From JBEAOO01 sp041164825 (lineage in GTDB: Bacteria > Pseudomonadota > Gammaproteobacteria > Burkholderiales > Burkholderiaceae_C): DNA of 31,503 nt. The DNA is taken from contig JBEAOO010000190.1 in NCBI GenBank assembly GCA_041164825.1, forward strand, positions 1 to 31,503, in the 5' to 3' direction. Position numbers and translations under genes: made by a program. The notes beneath the pieces are model-generated. The model was not told where the DNA came from, made no database searches, and was given only the letters and a program-made list of their open reading frames with translations. Below are positions 9,431 through 16,561 of the stretch, piece after piece. How positions within the stretch are numbered: position 1 is the stretch's first letter; each line of letters begins with the position of its first letter.

Positions 9431-9520
9431 ACGCCACAGCGGGTCGAGCGCCGGGCCGCGCCCACGCCGGCACGCATCCCCCAGGGGAATCGGTCGGCGT
9501 CCCCGCGGACCGAGGAGCTG
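9431..9520. repeat. Dispersed repeat, copy 1 (intergenic)
   Basis: This 90-base stretch aligns along its length with 13551-13644. The block cgagcgccgggccgc is identical in both; each copy then has a C-run/G-run core and ends in cga(c)ggag...gacat. Here it fills the spacer after the IscA-like gene. It also supplies the GAGGAG ribosome site of the following gene. Confidence 0.6.
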
Positions 9521-9522
9521 AC

Positions 9523-10137
9523 ATGAGCAGCCTCGGCGTGGACTTCGACGACGCGGTGTTGGGCCAGGGCTTGCCGCCTTTGGCTGAGGCCGCGCTGCGC
9601 GAAGCCGGGCTGCACCGGGGCGATGCGCCACGTGCCATGGCGGCGCTGATGCGCGCCCAGGCGCTGGCACCCGAGCACCCGGCGGTGTTGATCGCGATGT
9701 ACCGCGACCACTTCTACAGCCATCGCCTGGCCCCGGCGCGCGATGTGGCGCGGCGTGCGCTGCGCATCGGTGCACAAGCGCTGGGCCTGCCCGAGCTGTG
9801 GCGCGAGGTGCCCCGCCAAGCGCTGGCGGGCGCACGCGATGACGCCCGCGTGCGCTTTTATTTGTTCACGCTCAAAGGCTATGCCTACCTGAGCCTGCGC
9901 CTGGGCGACGACAGCGAGGCGCGCGACGCGCTGGCCCTGCTGCGCCACCTTGACCCCGACGACCGGGTGGGTGGCGCACTGATCGAGGCCGTGCGCCAAC
10001 GCGCGCTGGTGGGCGACCCCGACGACGACAGCGCCACCGTGCCCGACGCTGTGTTTGGCGCCGCGGCTTGGGCGCGGTTGGCGCCGCAGTTGACGTTGCA
10101 TGTGGCGCCACCGCACAACCCCTCCGCCCACGCCTGA
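9523..10137 (+). CDS. Helical-repeat (TPR-like) nif-cluster protein, paralogue of 25409-25909
   Basis: A 204-residue, mostly helical protein of unknown function. ATG at 9523 follows GAGGAG. The pattern A-x-x-A-L-M-R-A-Q-A-L-A-P-E-H-P suggests tetratricopeptide-like helices. It shares clear similarity with the minus-strand protein at 25409-25909: R-F-Y-L-F-T-L-K-G-Y-A-Y-L-S-L-R-L-G here against R-F-W-L-F-T-L-K-A-L-A-F-I-H-L-R-A-G there, plus W-R-E-V-P against W-R-A-V-P. It sits between the IscA-like gene and the LRV protein, so a helper role in metal-cluster assembly is a reasonable guess but not shown. Confidence 0.7.
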   Translation: MSSLGVDFDDAVLGQGLPPLAEAALREAGLHRGDAPRAMAALMRAQALAPEHPAVLIAMYRDHFYSHRLAPARDVARRALRIGAQALGLPELWREVPRQALAGARDDARVRFYLFTLKGYAYLSLRLGDDSEARDALALLRHLDPDDRVGGALIEAVRQRALVGDPDDDSATVPDAVFGAAAWARLAPQLTLHVAPPHNPSAHA

Positions 10138-10147
10138 AGGCCCCGCC

Positions 10148-11005
10148 ATGTCCGCCGCCCCCGCCCGCCTTGCTGCCGTGCCGACCCCGGCCAAGCCGCG
10201 CGCCCCGGCCGGCGACATCCCCACGCTCGACTGGCAAGGCCAGCCGGTGGACTGCGCCGCCTGCCCGCACATGGCGCTGCAAACAGCCGGTGGCTGCGAG
10301 CCCGGCCACAGCTGCATGCAAGACGCCTATGCGCGCCGCATCGACCGCTTTTTTCACCAGCATCCGGCCCTCGCGCAGCAGCACCTCGACCACCCGTATT
10401 TCGAAGTGCGCGCCATCGCCGTTCGGCATGTCGATCTGTTCCACCTCAACGCGCTGCGCAGCGACCCGGACGAAACCGTGCGCCTGCAGGTGGTATTGCG
10501 GCTGCCGCAGCGCCAGCTGGCGCTGATGTGCGACGACCCGCACCGCGAAGTGCGCATCCGCGTGGCGCAGCGGCTGGACGACACCCAGCTTGGGCGCCTG
10601 CTGCACGACCCCGACGACGAGGTGCGGCACACGGTGGCGCTGCGCCTGCCGCAAGCGCTGCTGCCCACCTTGGCGCAAGACCGCGACGCGCGCGTGCGCC
10701 ACACCGTGGCCCAGCGCTTGGCCATGCCCGCGCTGTGGCGCCTGGCCGACGACGCCGCGCCCGAGGTGCGCCGCGTGGTGGCGCAGCGCGCGCCGGTGGC
10801 CTTGCTGACCAGCCTGCTGCACGACGCCGATTGGTCGGTGCGCTGGGAGGTCGCCCACCGCGCCGACCCGCTGCGCCAACGTGCGCTGCTGCTGACGCTG
10901 GCCGCCGACCCCGATGTGGAGGTGAGTGCCCAAGCGCGCGAGCGCCTGGGCGGGCTCGTCTCCGTCACTTCAACGCCCGAGGCAGAGGTCCACCCCCATG
11001 GCTGA
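10148..11005 (+). CDS. LRV-type protein: N-terminal [4Fe-4S] domain plus helical repeats
   Basis: A 285-residue protein. The N-terminal region has V-D-C-A-A-C-P-H and G-G-C-E-P-G-H-S-C, a four-cysteine site like the [4Fe-4S] site of the Azotobacter vinelandii leucine-rich-variant (LRV) protein. From residue 80 on, repeats of about 24 residues carry H-P-x-F-E-V-R, D-P-D-E-T-V-R, D-P-H-R-E-V-R, D-P-D-D-E-V-R and so on, ending near residue 270. These D-x-x-x-x-V-R units build a superhelix. The function is unknown; its nif-cluster location is shared with other diazotrophs. The stop overlaps the nifZ start by eight bases, so translation is coupled. Confidence 0.88.
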   Translation: MSAAPARLAAVPTPAKPRAPAGDIPTLDWQGQPVDCAACPHMALQTAGGCEPGHSCMQDAYARRIDRFFHQHPALAQQHLDHPYFEVRAIAVRHVDLFHLNALRSDPDETVRLQVVLRLPQRQLALMCDDPHREVRIRVAQRLDDTQLGRLLHDPDDEVRHTVALRLPQALLPTLAQDRDARVRHTVAQRLAMPALWRLADDAAPEVRRVVAQRAPVALLTSLLHDADWSVRWEVAHRADPLRQRALLLTLAADPDVEVSAQARERLGGLVSVTSTPEAEVHPHG

Positions 11006-11333
11006 CATCAACCGCGACGACGACGTGCTGGAAATCTCGCTGCCTCCGCGCTTCACCATGGGTGAGCGGGTGGCCTGCCGCAGCGTGGTGCGCAACGACG
11101 GCACCTACAACGGCAAAGACATCGGCGACGTGCTGGTGCAGCGCGGCGACATCGGCTACGTGCGCTCGATCGGCACCTTCTTGCAGCAGTTCTACATCTA
11201 CGCCGTCGAGTTCGTGGCCAGCGGCCACCAGGTGGGCATGCGCGCCAAAGAGCTGTGCACGCTCGACCACCTGCCCGACGAGGTGCTGGCGCAACTCGGC
11301 GCCAAGGCCGAAGCCTTGCGCGAGATGCGCTGA
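10998..11333 (+). CDS. nifZ: Nitrogen fixation protein NifZ
   Basis: A 111-residue protein with the NifZ signature: G-E-R-V-A-C-R-S-V-V-R-N-D-G-T-Y, then V-L-V-Q-R-G-D-I-G-Y-V-R-S-I-G-T-F-L-Q-Q-F-Y-I-Y-A-V-E-F. NifZ helps form the second P-cluster pair of the MoFe protein. ATG at 10998 lies inside the end of the LRV gene. A second NifZ-like gene follows 37 bases later. The length fits the short NifZ class. Confidence 0.95.
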   Translation: MADINRDDDVLEISLPPRFTMGERVACRSVVRNDGTYNGKDIGDVLVQRGDIGYVRSIGTFLQQFYIYAVEFVASGHQVGMRAKELCTLDHLPDEVLAQLGAKAEALREMR

Positions 11334-11370
11334 CCGACTCAGCCCTTCCACCAAACCCAAGGAGCCCGCC

Positions 11371-11661
11371 ATGATGGAACCCCGCCCAGCCCGCTTTGAA
11401 TGGGGCCAGCGCGTGCGCGCTGCGATCGATTTGTTCAACGACGGCAGCCACCCCGAGGCTGAAGAAGGCGCCTTGCTCATGCCCGCTGGCGGCCTGGGCG
11501 AGATCGTGCAAGTGGGCCACCACAGCGAGGCCAATGTGCCGGTGTATCTGGTGGAGTTTGACGGCCGGGTGCTGGGCTGCCTGGAAGAAGAAATCGTGCT
11601 CGCCGGCCTGGGCGCCCCGGCCCTGCCGATGGCCGACACCCCCCATGCCGCAGGTGCCTGA
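11371..11661 (+). CDS. Second NifZ-family protein
   Basis: A 96-residue protein with ATG behind AAGGAG. F-E-W-G-Q-R-V-R-A-A-I-D-L-F-N-D-G at the start, then G-G-L-G-E-I-V-Q-V-G-H-H and P-V-Y-L-V-E-F-D-G-R-V-L-G-C-L-E-E-E-I, parallel the NifZ beta-barrel fold. It is clearly diverged from the NifZ just upstream (for example it lacks the V-Q-R-G-D motif). It may be a tandem duplicate with a separate task in MoFe protein maturation. One base separates its stop from the next gene's start. Confidence 0.75.
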   Translation: MMEPRPARFEWGQRVRAAIDLFNDGSHPEAEEGALLMPAGGLGEIVQVGHHSEANVPVYLVEFDGRVLGCLEEEIVLAGLGAPALPMADTPHAAGA

Positions 11662-11662
11662 G

Positions 11663-12091
11663 ATGGCCGCCGCCTCGCGCACCCGCAAGCCCTCGGGCGG
11701 CCGCCTGGGCGACGGTGGCGGCAATGGCCACGGCAGCAGCGGCAGCCTGGTGGGCGGCCATGTGTACGTGCTCGACCGCGTGCGCATCGAGGTCGCGCTG
11801 GAAGCCCGCAGCCGCTACAAGTACGTGCACCCGCGCGTGCTGCGCGAGGGCCTGGGCTGGAAGGTGGTCAGCCCCAACTGCTCGCGCAATGTGGACGCCG
11901 AGGGCGGCGATATCGACATCGCCTGGCTGGTGCCCACCGGCGACGGGACCGAGCCCGGTCGCCCCAGCGGCTGGCTGTTGCACGCCCGCGACCACGGGCA
12001 AGGCTGCTGGCAACTCAAGCTGCGTGCAGCGACCCTGGCCGAGGCGCTGGCTCAGCTGGTGAGCGACCCCAACCGATCGTTTTGGCAGTGA
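11663..12091 (+). CDS. Conserved-looking nif-cluster protein of unknown function
   Basis: A 142-residue protein I do not recognise. The first 30 residues are glycine/serine-rich and low-complexity. After that come V-Y-V-L-D-R-V-R-I-E-V-A-L, Y-K-Y-V-H-P-R-V-L-R-E-G-L-G-W-K-V-V-S-P-N-C-S-R-N-V and D-I-D-I-A-W-L, a compact alpha/beta-looking core. A C-terminal stretch W-Q-L-K-L-R-A-A-T-L-A-E-A-L follows. ATG at 11663 has AGGTG upstream; an in-frame ATG at 11645 inside the preceding gene is possible. Placement between nifZ and nifS implies co-expression with cofactor and P-cluster assembly genes. Confidence 0.65.
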   Translation: MAAASRTRKPSGGRLGDGGGNGHGSSGSLVGGHVYVLDRVRIEVALEARSRYKYVHPRVLREGLGWKVVSPNCSRNVDAEGGDIDIAWLVPTGDGTEPGRPSGWLLHARDHGQGCWQLKLRAATLAEALAQLVSDPNRSFWQ

Positions 12092-12110
12092 ACCCGCGGA
12101 GATCCACACC

Positions 12111-13262
12111 ATGATCTATCTCGACCACAACGCCACCACCCGCCCCGCGCCCGAAGCGGTGCAGGAGATGACCGATGTGTTGGCGCGGGTGTGGGCCAAC
12201 CCCTCGTCGGTGCATGGTCCGGGCCAGGCGGCGCGGCGCTTGTTGGCCGATGCGCGGGCGCGGGTGGCCGCACTCATCGGCTGCCAGCCGGCCGAGCTGG
12301 TGTTCACCAGTGGCGCCACCGAGGCCAACCACATCGCCGTGATGGGCGCCTTGGCGCAAGGACGGGACACCGGCCGACAGCGCCTCGTGCTGTCGGCCGT
12401 GGAGCACCCCGGCCTGCTGGCGCTGGCCGCCAAGCTGCGCAGCGAGGGCACGCCGGTGGACTTGATTCCGGTGGATGCCCAGGGCCGCCTGCGCATGGAT
12501 GCGGCGCGTGCCCTGATGGGCCCCGACGTGGCGCTGCTGAGCGTGATGGGCGCCAACAACGAGACCGGCGTGCTGATGCCCACGGCCGAGTTGGCCGCGC
12601 TGGCGGCCGAACACGGCGTGCCGTTTCACATGGACGCCACGCAGCTGGTGGGCAAGAGCGCGCTGCGCTTTGCACACAGCGGCGCGGCGCTCTGGTCGCT
12701 CTCGGCCCACAAGCTGCACGGCCCCAAAGGCGTGGGCGCGCTGGTGATCAAAAAAGGCCTGAGCTGGCCCACACTGCAAGCGGGCCGCCAAGAGCGCGGC
12801 CGCCGCGGCGGCACCGAAAACCTGCCCGGCATCGTCGGCTTCGCGGCCGCCGCAGAGACCACCGCACGCACCCTGGCCCACGACCTGGCGCAGATGCAAA
12901 CGCGCCGCCTGCGCCTGGAAGCCGGCCTGTTGGCACTGCACCCCGAGGTGGTGGTGCTGAGTGCGGGGGCCGAGCGCCTGCCCAACACCACGTGCCTGCG
13001 CTTTGGCGAGCTGCATGCCGAGCGCGTGCTCGACAAGCTGGAGCGCGCCGGCGTGGTGGCGTCGAGCGGCGCGGCCTGCACTGCCTCCGGCACCCAACCC
13101 TCCCATGTGCTGCTGGCCATGGGCGCCAGTGCGGCGCAGGCGCAGGCCAGCGTTCGTTTGTCGCTGGGCCGGGACACCAGCGACGACGACATCGCCCAGA
13201 CGCTGGTGGCGGTGCAGCGGGCGGTGCTGCCCTTGCTGTGCGCCGAAACGCAAGCCGCTTGA
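12111..13262 (+). CDS. nifS: Cysteine desulfurase NifS
   Basis: A 383-residue PLP enzyme that takes sulfur from cysteine for nitrogenase Fe-S clusters. The start M-I-Y-L-D-H-N-A-T-T-R is typical. S-A-H-K-L-H-G-P-K-G carries the PLP lysine K201; H-M-D-A-T-Q lies before it. The active-site cysteine C323 is in S-S-G-A-A-C-T-A-S-G. All key residues are intact and the length is normal for the family. ATG is preceded by CGGAGATCCACACC. No nifU is seen in the window, so the scaffold partner may be the IscA-like protein or lie elsewhere. Confidence 0.97.
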   Translation: MIYLDHNATTRPAPEAVQEMTDVLARVWANPSSVHGPGQAARRLLADARARVAALIGCQPAELVFTSGATEANHIAVMGALAQGRDTGRQRLVLSAVEHPGLLALAAKLRSEGTPVDLIPVDAQGRLRMDAARALMGPDVALLSVMGANNETGVLMPTAELAALAAEHGVPFHMDATQLVGKSALRFAHSGAALWSLSAHKLHGPKGVGALVIKKGLSWPTLQAGRQERGRRGGTENLPGIVGFAAAAETTARTLAHDLAQMQTRRLRLEAGLLALHPEVVVLSAGAERLPNTTCLRFGELHAERVLDKLERAGVVASSGAACTASGTQPSHVLLAMGASAAQAQASVRLSLGRDTSDDDIAQTLVAVQRAVLPLLCAETQAA

Positions 13263-13317
13263 GCCGCCGCCGCCCACCGCGCACGCCACCCCCCGCATCA
13301 CCCCAGGAGTCCCCGCC

Positions 13318-13533
13318 ATGAAAGTCATGATCCGCCGCTCGCACGCAGGCGTGCTCTCGCTCTACGTGCCCAAGAAGGATTTGGAGGAGCCCATCGTCTC
13401 GCAAGAGAAGCCCGACCTCTGGGGCGGCAACGTGACCCTCGGCAACGACTGGGTGATGGCCCTGCCCGAGATGCCCGAGGGCACGAAGCTGCCCATCACG
13501 GTCGAAGCCAAACGCATCTCGGGGGAGGTATGA
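13318..13533 (+). CDS. nifT: Nitrogen fixation protein NifT/FixU
   Basis: A 71-residue protein: M-K-V-M-I-R-R, then L-S-L-Y-V-P-K-K-D-L-E-E-P-I-V and W-G-G-x-V-T-L-G-N-D-W. This is the characteristic NifT/FixU pattern. The function is unknown and nifT is dispensable in the species tested. ATG follows CCAGGAGTCCCCGCC. Its stop overlaps the next start as ATGA (13530-13533), which suggests coupled translation. Confidence 0.95.
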   Translation: MKVMIRRSHAGVLSLYVPKKDLEEPIVSQEKPDLWGGNVTLGNDWVMALPEMPEGTKLPITVEAKRISGEV

Positions 13534-13892
13534 GTCTGCCCACCTCAAACAACGCCGAGCGGGCCGAGCGCCGGGCCGCCCCAAGCCGACCCGCCGTCCC
13601 CTTGGGGGACCGGCCGACGTACCCGACGGACGAGGGGTCGACATTCCCGCTGCCTGAGGCCATGGCCTTGGCCGACAGCGCGGGCACCGTGCGTGAAGCG
13701 GCCTTGCTGCTGCGCGAGCGTTTTGCGCCGCTGAAGGTGGTGGTGGTCGATGCCTTCGACATGCGCGAGGAAACCCCGGCCATCGCCGGCAGCAAGCGCC
13801 TGATCTGGGGCGCGGCCAGCGACGGCCACTGCTGGCAAGTCAGCACCGACCTGGCCCACGTGGCCGGGCTTTACCTCGCGGACAGGGGGTGA
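13530..13892 (+). CDS. Small nif-cluster protein with repeat-derived N-terminus
   Basis: A 120-residue protein of unknown function. The conserved-looking part is residues 45-120: P-L-P-E-A-M-A-L-A-D-S-A-G-T-V-R-E-A-A-L-L-L-R, V-V-V-V-D-A-F-D-M-R-E-E-T-P, G-S-K-R-L-I-W-G-A-A-S-D-G-H-C-W. Codons of roughly residues 8-38 are the dispersed repeat (13551-13644). The first third therefore looks like inserted, low-complexity arginine/proline sequence. The start at 13530 overlaps the nifT stop. The original start may have been lost or displaced by the insertion. The next gene begins four bases after its stop. Confidence 0.65.
   Translation: MSLPTSNNAERAERRAAPSRPAVPLGDRPTYPTDEGSTFPLPEAMALADSAGTVREAALLLRERFAPLKVVVVDAFDMREETPAIAGSKRLIWGAASDGHCWQVSTDLAHVAGLYLADRG
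13551..13644. repeat. Dispersed repeat, copy 2 (inside a reading frame)
   Basis: It shares gcggg(c/t)cgagcgccgggccgc with copy 1 at 9431-9520. The C-run/G-run core and the ending (cgacat) also align. Here it is translated in frame as part of the small protein at 13530-13892. Confidence 0.6.
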
Positions 13893-13896
13893 TGCC

Positions 13897-15183
13897 ATGA
13901 ACAGCGCCGTGACGGCTGAGTTGACCGCGCATGTGCTTCCGGTGCCGGGAGGCGGCGCGGAAGGCAAGAACACCGACGAACTCATCGGCCCCGATGGCCT
14001 GGTGGCCGACGAGCAGCCCGAGAACGACGCGCTGCTCAGCGACGACTGGATCCCGCTCTCCGACCCCGATCTGTCGGCGTTGGAACTCAAGCTGGTGCAA
14101 ACCGCGATGAGCGGCTCGCGCCTCACCTACGGGCCGATGGTCGAGCGCTTCGAGGCCTCGTTCGCCCACTGGCTGGGCCGCAAACACGCGGTGTCAGTCG
14201 CCAGCGGCACGCTCGGCACCTGGCTGGCGCTGCGGGCCCTGGGCATCGGCCCCGGCGACGAGGTGATTGCCTCGCCGCACGGCTGGCACCAAGTGGCACA
14301 AGCCGTGACGCTGGCCGGCGCCACGCTCGTGTTCAGCGACATCAACTACTGGACCGGCTGCCTCGACCCGGTGCGCGCCGCGGCCAAGATCACGCCCGCC
14401 ACCCGAGCCATCTTGGCCGGCAATGTGAACGGCCACCCGGCCGCCTGGGCGCCGCTGCGCGCGCTGGCCGATGAGCGTGGCATCGCGCTGATCGAAGACT
14501 CCACCGAAGCGATTGGCTCGCGGTACCAAGGCCACCTCGTCGGCACGTTTGGCGATGTGGCGGTGTTCGACTTTTCGCAGCCCAGCGCGCTGAGTTGCGG
14601 CGATGGCGCGATGGTCGTCACCGACGATGACCGGCTGGCGATTGAGCTGCGCTACCTGCGCCAGCGCTCGGTCAAAGACCGCAACGCCATCGCCGTGGGT
14701 GCGCGCGTGCCGCTGCAGGCGGGCATCAGCGAGCTGAGTGCCGCGATGGGCGTGGGCCAGTTGGCGCGCATGGATGAATTGCTGGCGCGGCGCAAAGCCG
14801 TGGAGGCGCTCTACCTGGCCGAGATGAGCAGCTTCGAAGGCATCAAACCGCCCTACACCGGCGCCGATGTGGACGAGGTGCATTTCATGGTCTGGATGGT
14901 GCACCTGGGCACACGCTTCACCGCCAGCGCGCGCAAACAAATTGTGGAAGACCTGGCCGCCAACCACATCGAAGCCGCGCCCTATTGCAAGCCGCTGCAC
15001 CAGCAGTTTTTCTACACCCAGGCGGGCTGGAAGCGCGGGCAGTTGCCGCTGGCCGAGCGCATTGGCGACCGCGCGCTGGCCCTGCCGTTCCATGCCGCGC
15101 TGGACGAAGACGAGATCCGCTACTTGGTGGGCGTGTTGAAAGACGCGGCCACCAATGTGGGTGCGGGTGCGGCCATCTATTGA
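13897..15183 (+). CDS. DegT/DnrJ/EryC1/StrS-fold protein lacking the PLP lysine
   Basis: A 428-residue PLP-fold protein. A 45-residue acidic extension precedes the fold, which starts at I-P-L-S-D-P-D-L-S. V-A-S-G-T-L-G-T-W-L-A-L is the phosphate-binding turn and I-E-D-S-T-E-A-I-G-S holds the aspartate for the pyridine nitrogen. At the Schiff-base position, where family members read F-S-F-x-x-x-K-x-L-x-x-G-E-G-G, this protein reads F-D-F-S-Q-P-S-A-L-S-C-G-D-G-A: serine 230 replaces lysine. Ordinary transamination is therefore unlikely; it may be a binding protein or a different PLP reaction. ATG at 13897 follows ACAGGGGGTGATGCC. Nitrogen-fixation clusters of related bacteria carry similar genes (from memory). 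Confidence 0.82.
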   Translation: MNSAVTAELTAHVLPVPGGGAEGKNTDELIGPDGLVADEQPENDALLSDDWIPLSDPDLSALELKLVQTAMSGSRLTYGPMVERFEASFAHWLGRKHAVSVASGTLGTWLALRALGIGPGDEVIASPHGWHQVAQAVTLAGATLVFSDINYWTGCLDPVRAAAKITPATRAILAGNVNGHPAAWAPLRALADERGIALIEDSTEAIGSRYQGHLVGTFGDVAVFDFSQPSALSCGDGAMVVTDDDRLAIELRYLRQRSVKDRNAIAVGARVPLQAGISELSAAMGVGQLARMDELLARRKAVEALYLAEMSSFEGIKPPYTGADVDEVHFMVWMVHLGTRFTASARKQIVEDLAANHIEAAPYCKPLHQQFFYTQAGWKRGQLPLAERIGDRALALPFHAALDEDEIRYLVGVLKDAATNVGAGAAIY

Positions 15184-15236
15184 CGCCCGCCGCTCACGCC
15201 ACCCCACGCCCCCATTCACCCCCACCGAGACACCCC

Positions 15237-16097
15237 ATGACCGCCTACGCCACGCTCGATCACCTGCCCGAGGCCCTGACCGCCGGTCTGCGCAGCGGCA
15301 CGCTCGCGCCTTACCTGGGCCCCGAGCTGCTGGCCCTGTGCCCGCCGCACACCGTGCCGGCCGAGCCGCCCGCGCTGGCCGCCGTGCTCACCGCCAAAAA
15401 CAGCGTGCCCGGCAAGATCAAGAACCGGCTCACCCAGGCCGCGCAGTTCATTGAGAACTTCAAGCACCGCAAGACCTTGGTCAGCGGCATGAACGACGCG
15501 TTCAAGGCCCAGGCCGAGCCCTCGCCGCTGCACCGTTGGTTGGCCGCGTTGCCGGCGCCGGTGATCGTGTCGAACTGGTACGACGACACCCTGCGCACCG
15601 CGCTGCAAGGCCGCAACGATTGGGCGGAGGTGCAGGGCTTGTCGCAGAGCGAACACTTCGGCACCTGGACGGGTTGGTACGCGCCCGATGGCGCGCCGCT
15701 GGCCGATGCGCCTACGCCCACCACCGTGCTCTACAAGCCCTGGGGCGGCCACGCGCCGGCCGGCAACTACCTGGTCTCGGACTCCGACTACGTCGAGGTG
15801 CTGACCGAGATCGACATCCAAACCCCCATCCCCGCCATCATGCAAGCGCGCCGCGCCAGCCTGGGTTTTGTGTTCCTGGGCTGCCGTTTCAACGACCAAC
15901 TGCCGCGCGCCTTTGCACGCCAGATCATGAAGCGCTCGGCCGGCCCGCACTACGCCGTGATGAGCGAAGCGCCCACCCGCATGGAGGCGCGCTTTTTTGA
16001 AGAACAAGGCATCACCTTGATTGCGCTGCCGCTGGCCGAGGTGGCCGCGGCCCTCACGGCCCCGGTGGGCAGCGCCGCGTCCGCGGTCGCTGCCTGA
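15237..16097 (+). CDS. SIR2-like domain protein
   Basis: A 286-residue protein. The order of motifs matches SIR2-like (SIR2_2) domains: P-A-P-V-I-V-S-N-W-Y-D-D-T-L (the T-N-Y-D-D site), L-Y-K-P-W-G-G (replacing K-L-H-G), Y-L-V-S-D-S-D-Y (the x-T-x-x-D-Y site), and F-V-F-L-G-C-R-F-N-D-Q-L-P-R. These proteins bind or cleave NAD in some families; the catalytic histidine of K-L-H-G is not present here. It may modify or sense NAD in relation to nitrogenase, but nothing in the sequence proves that. It follows the DegT-fold gene by 53 bases and precedes a ferredoxin. Confidence 0.72.
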   Translation: MTAYATLDHLPEALTAGLRSGTLAPYLGPELLALCPPHTVPAEPPALAAVLTAKNSVPGKIKNRLTQAAQFIENFKHRKTLVSGMNDAFKAQAEPSPLHRWLAALPAPVIVSNWYDDTLRTALQGRNDWAEVQGLSQSEHFGTWTGWYAPDGAPLADAPTPTTVLYKPWGGHAPAGNYLVSDSDYVEVLTEIDIQTPIPAIMQARRASLGFVFLGCRFNDQLPRAFARQIMKRSAGPHYAVMSEAPTRMEARFFEEQGITLIALPLAEVAAALTAPVGSAASAVAA

Positions 16098-16154
16098 GGC
16101 AACCTGTTCACAGTTCCCTGTCCCTGCAACGCTGAAGAGAAAAGCGAGTCCCCC

Positions 16155-16460
16155 ATGAGCACCCTGACCATCCTCCCCGCCAACGTCACCGTCGAGGTCG
16201 TCCCCGGCACCAACCTGCTGCAAGCCATTCTTGCGGCCGGCCAAAAGCTCGCCACCAAGTGCGGCGGCAAAGCCAGCTGCGGCGGCTGCCACCTGTTTCT
16301 CACCGGCGGCCGCAAGGGCATCTCCAAGATGACGCCCGAAGAGAACGCCAAGCTCGACTCCCTCATCGGCATCGGCAGCAAATCGCGCCTGGCCTGCCAG
16401 ATGACGCTGCTCGGCACCGAGCCGGTGACGGTCGAGTTGCTCGGCGCGCTGAGCGGCTGA
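16155..16460 (+). CDS. Plant-type [2Fe-2S] ferredoxin
   Basis: A 101-residue ferredoxin. Cysteines C36-x5-C42-x2-C45 (in K-C-G-G-K-A-S-C-G-G-C-H) and a fourth in R-L-A-C-Q near residue 81 give the plant/adrenodoxin-type cluster. It probably carries electrons for nitrogenase or a maturation enzyme. Candidate partners are the flavoprotein encoded next or the SIR2/DegT pair before it. ATG at 16155 has only a weak purine-rich ribosome site (GAAGAGAAAAGCGAG) upstream. A stem-loop lies just after its stop. Confidence 0.9.
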   Translation: MSTLTILPANVTVEVVPGTNLLQAILAAGQKLATKCGGKASCGGCHLFLTGGRKGISKMTPEENAKLDSLIGIGSKSRLACQMTLLGTEPVTVELLGALSG

Positions 16461-16477
16461 GGTCCACAGCGCCGGCC

Positions 16478-16498
16478 CCCTCTCCCTTGGCGAGAGGG
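16478..16498. terminator. Stem-loop after the ferredoxin gene (repeat-like)
   Basis: CCCTCTC (16478-16484) pairs with GAGAGGG (16492-16498) around a 7-base loop. Then GGTGAGGG (16503-16510) can pair with CCCTCACC further on (16543-16550). No T tract follows. This form (CCCTCTCCC...GAGAGGG...GTGAGGG) is a known kind of dispersed repeat in proteobacteria, so attenuation is possible but a repeat is equally likely. Confidence 0.4.
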
Positions 16499-16561
16499 CC
16501 GAGGTGAGGGCTCGTGCCACCACCCCGATCAGCCCACTCACCCTCACCCCAAGGAGTCAAC

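Noticed and set aside
12083..12097. TGGCAG-N7-CCGC before nifS as a sigma-54 promoter
   Set aside because: The GG-N10-GC spacing fits, but the -12 box is poor and transcription would start two bases before the ATG. nifS is more simply read as part of the long transcript.
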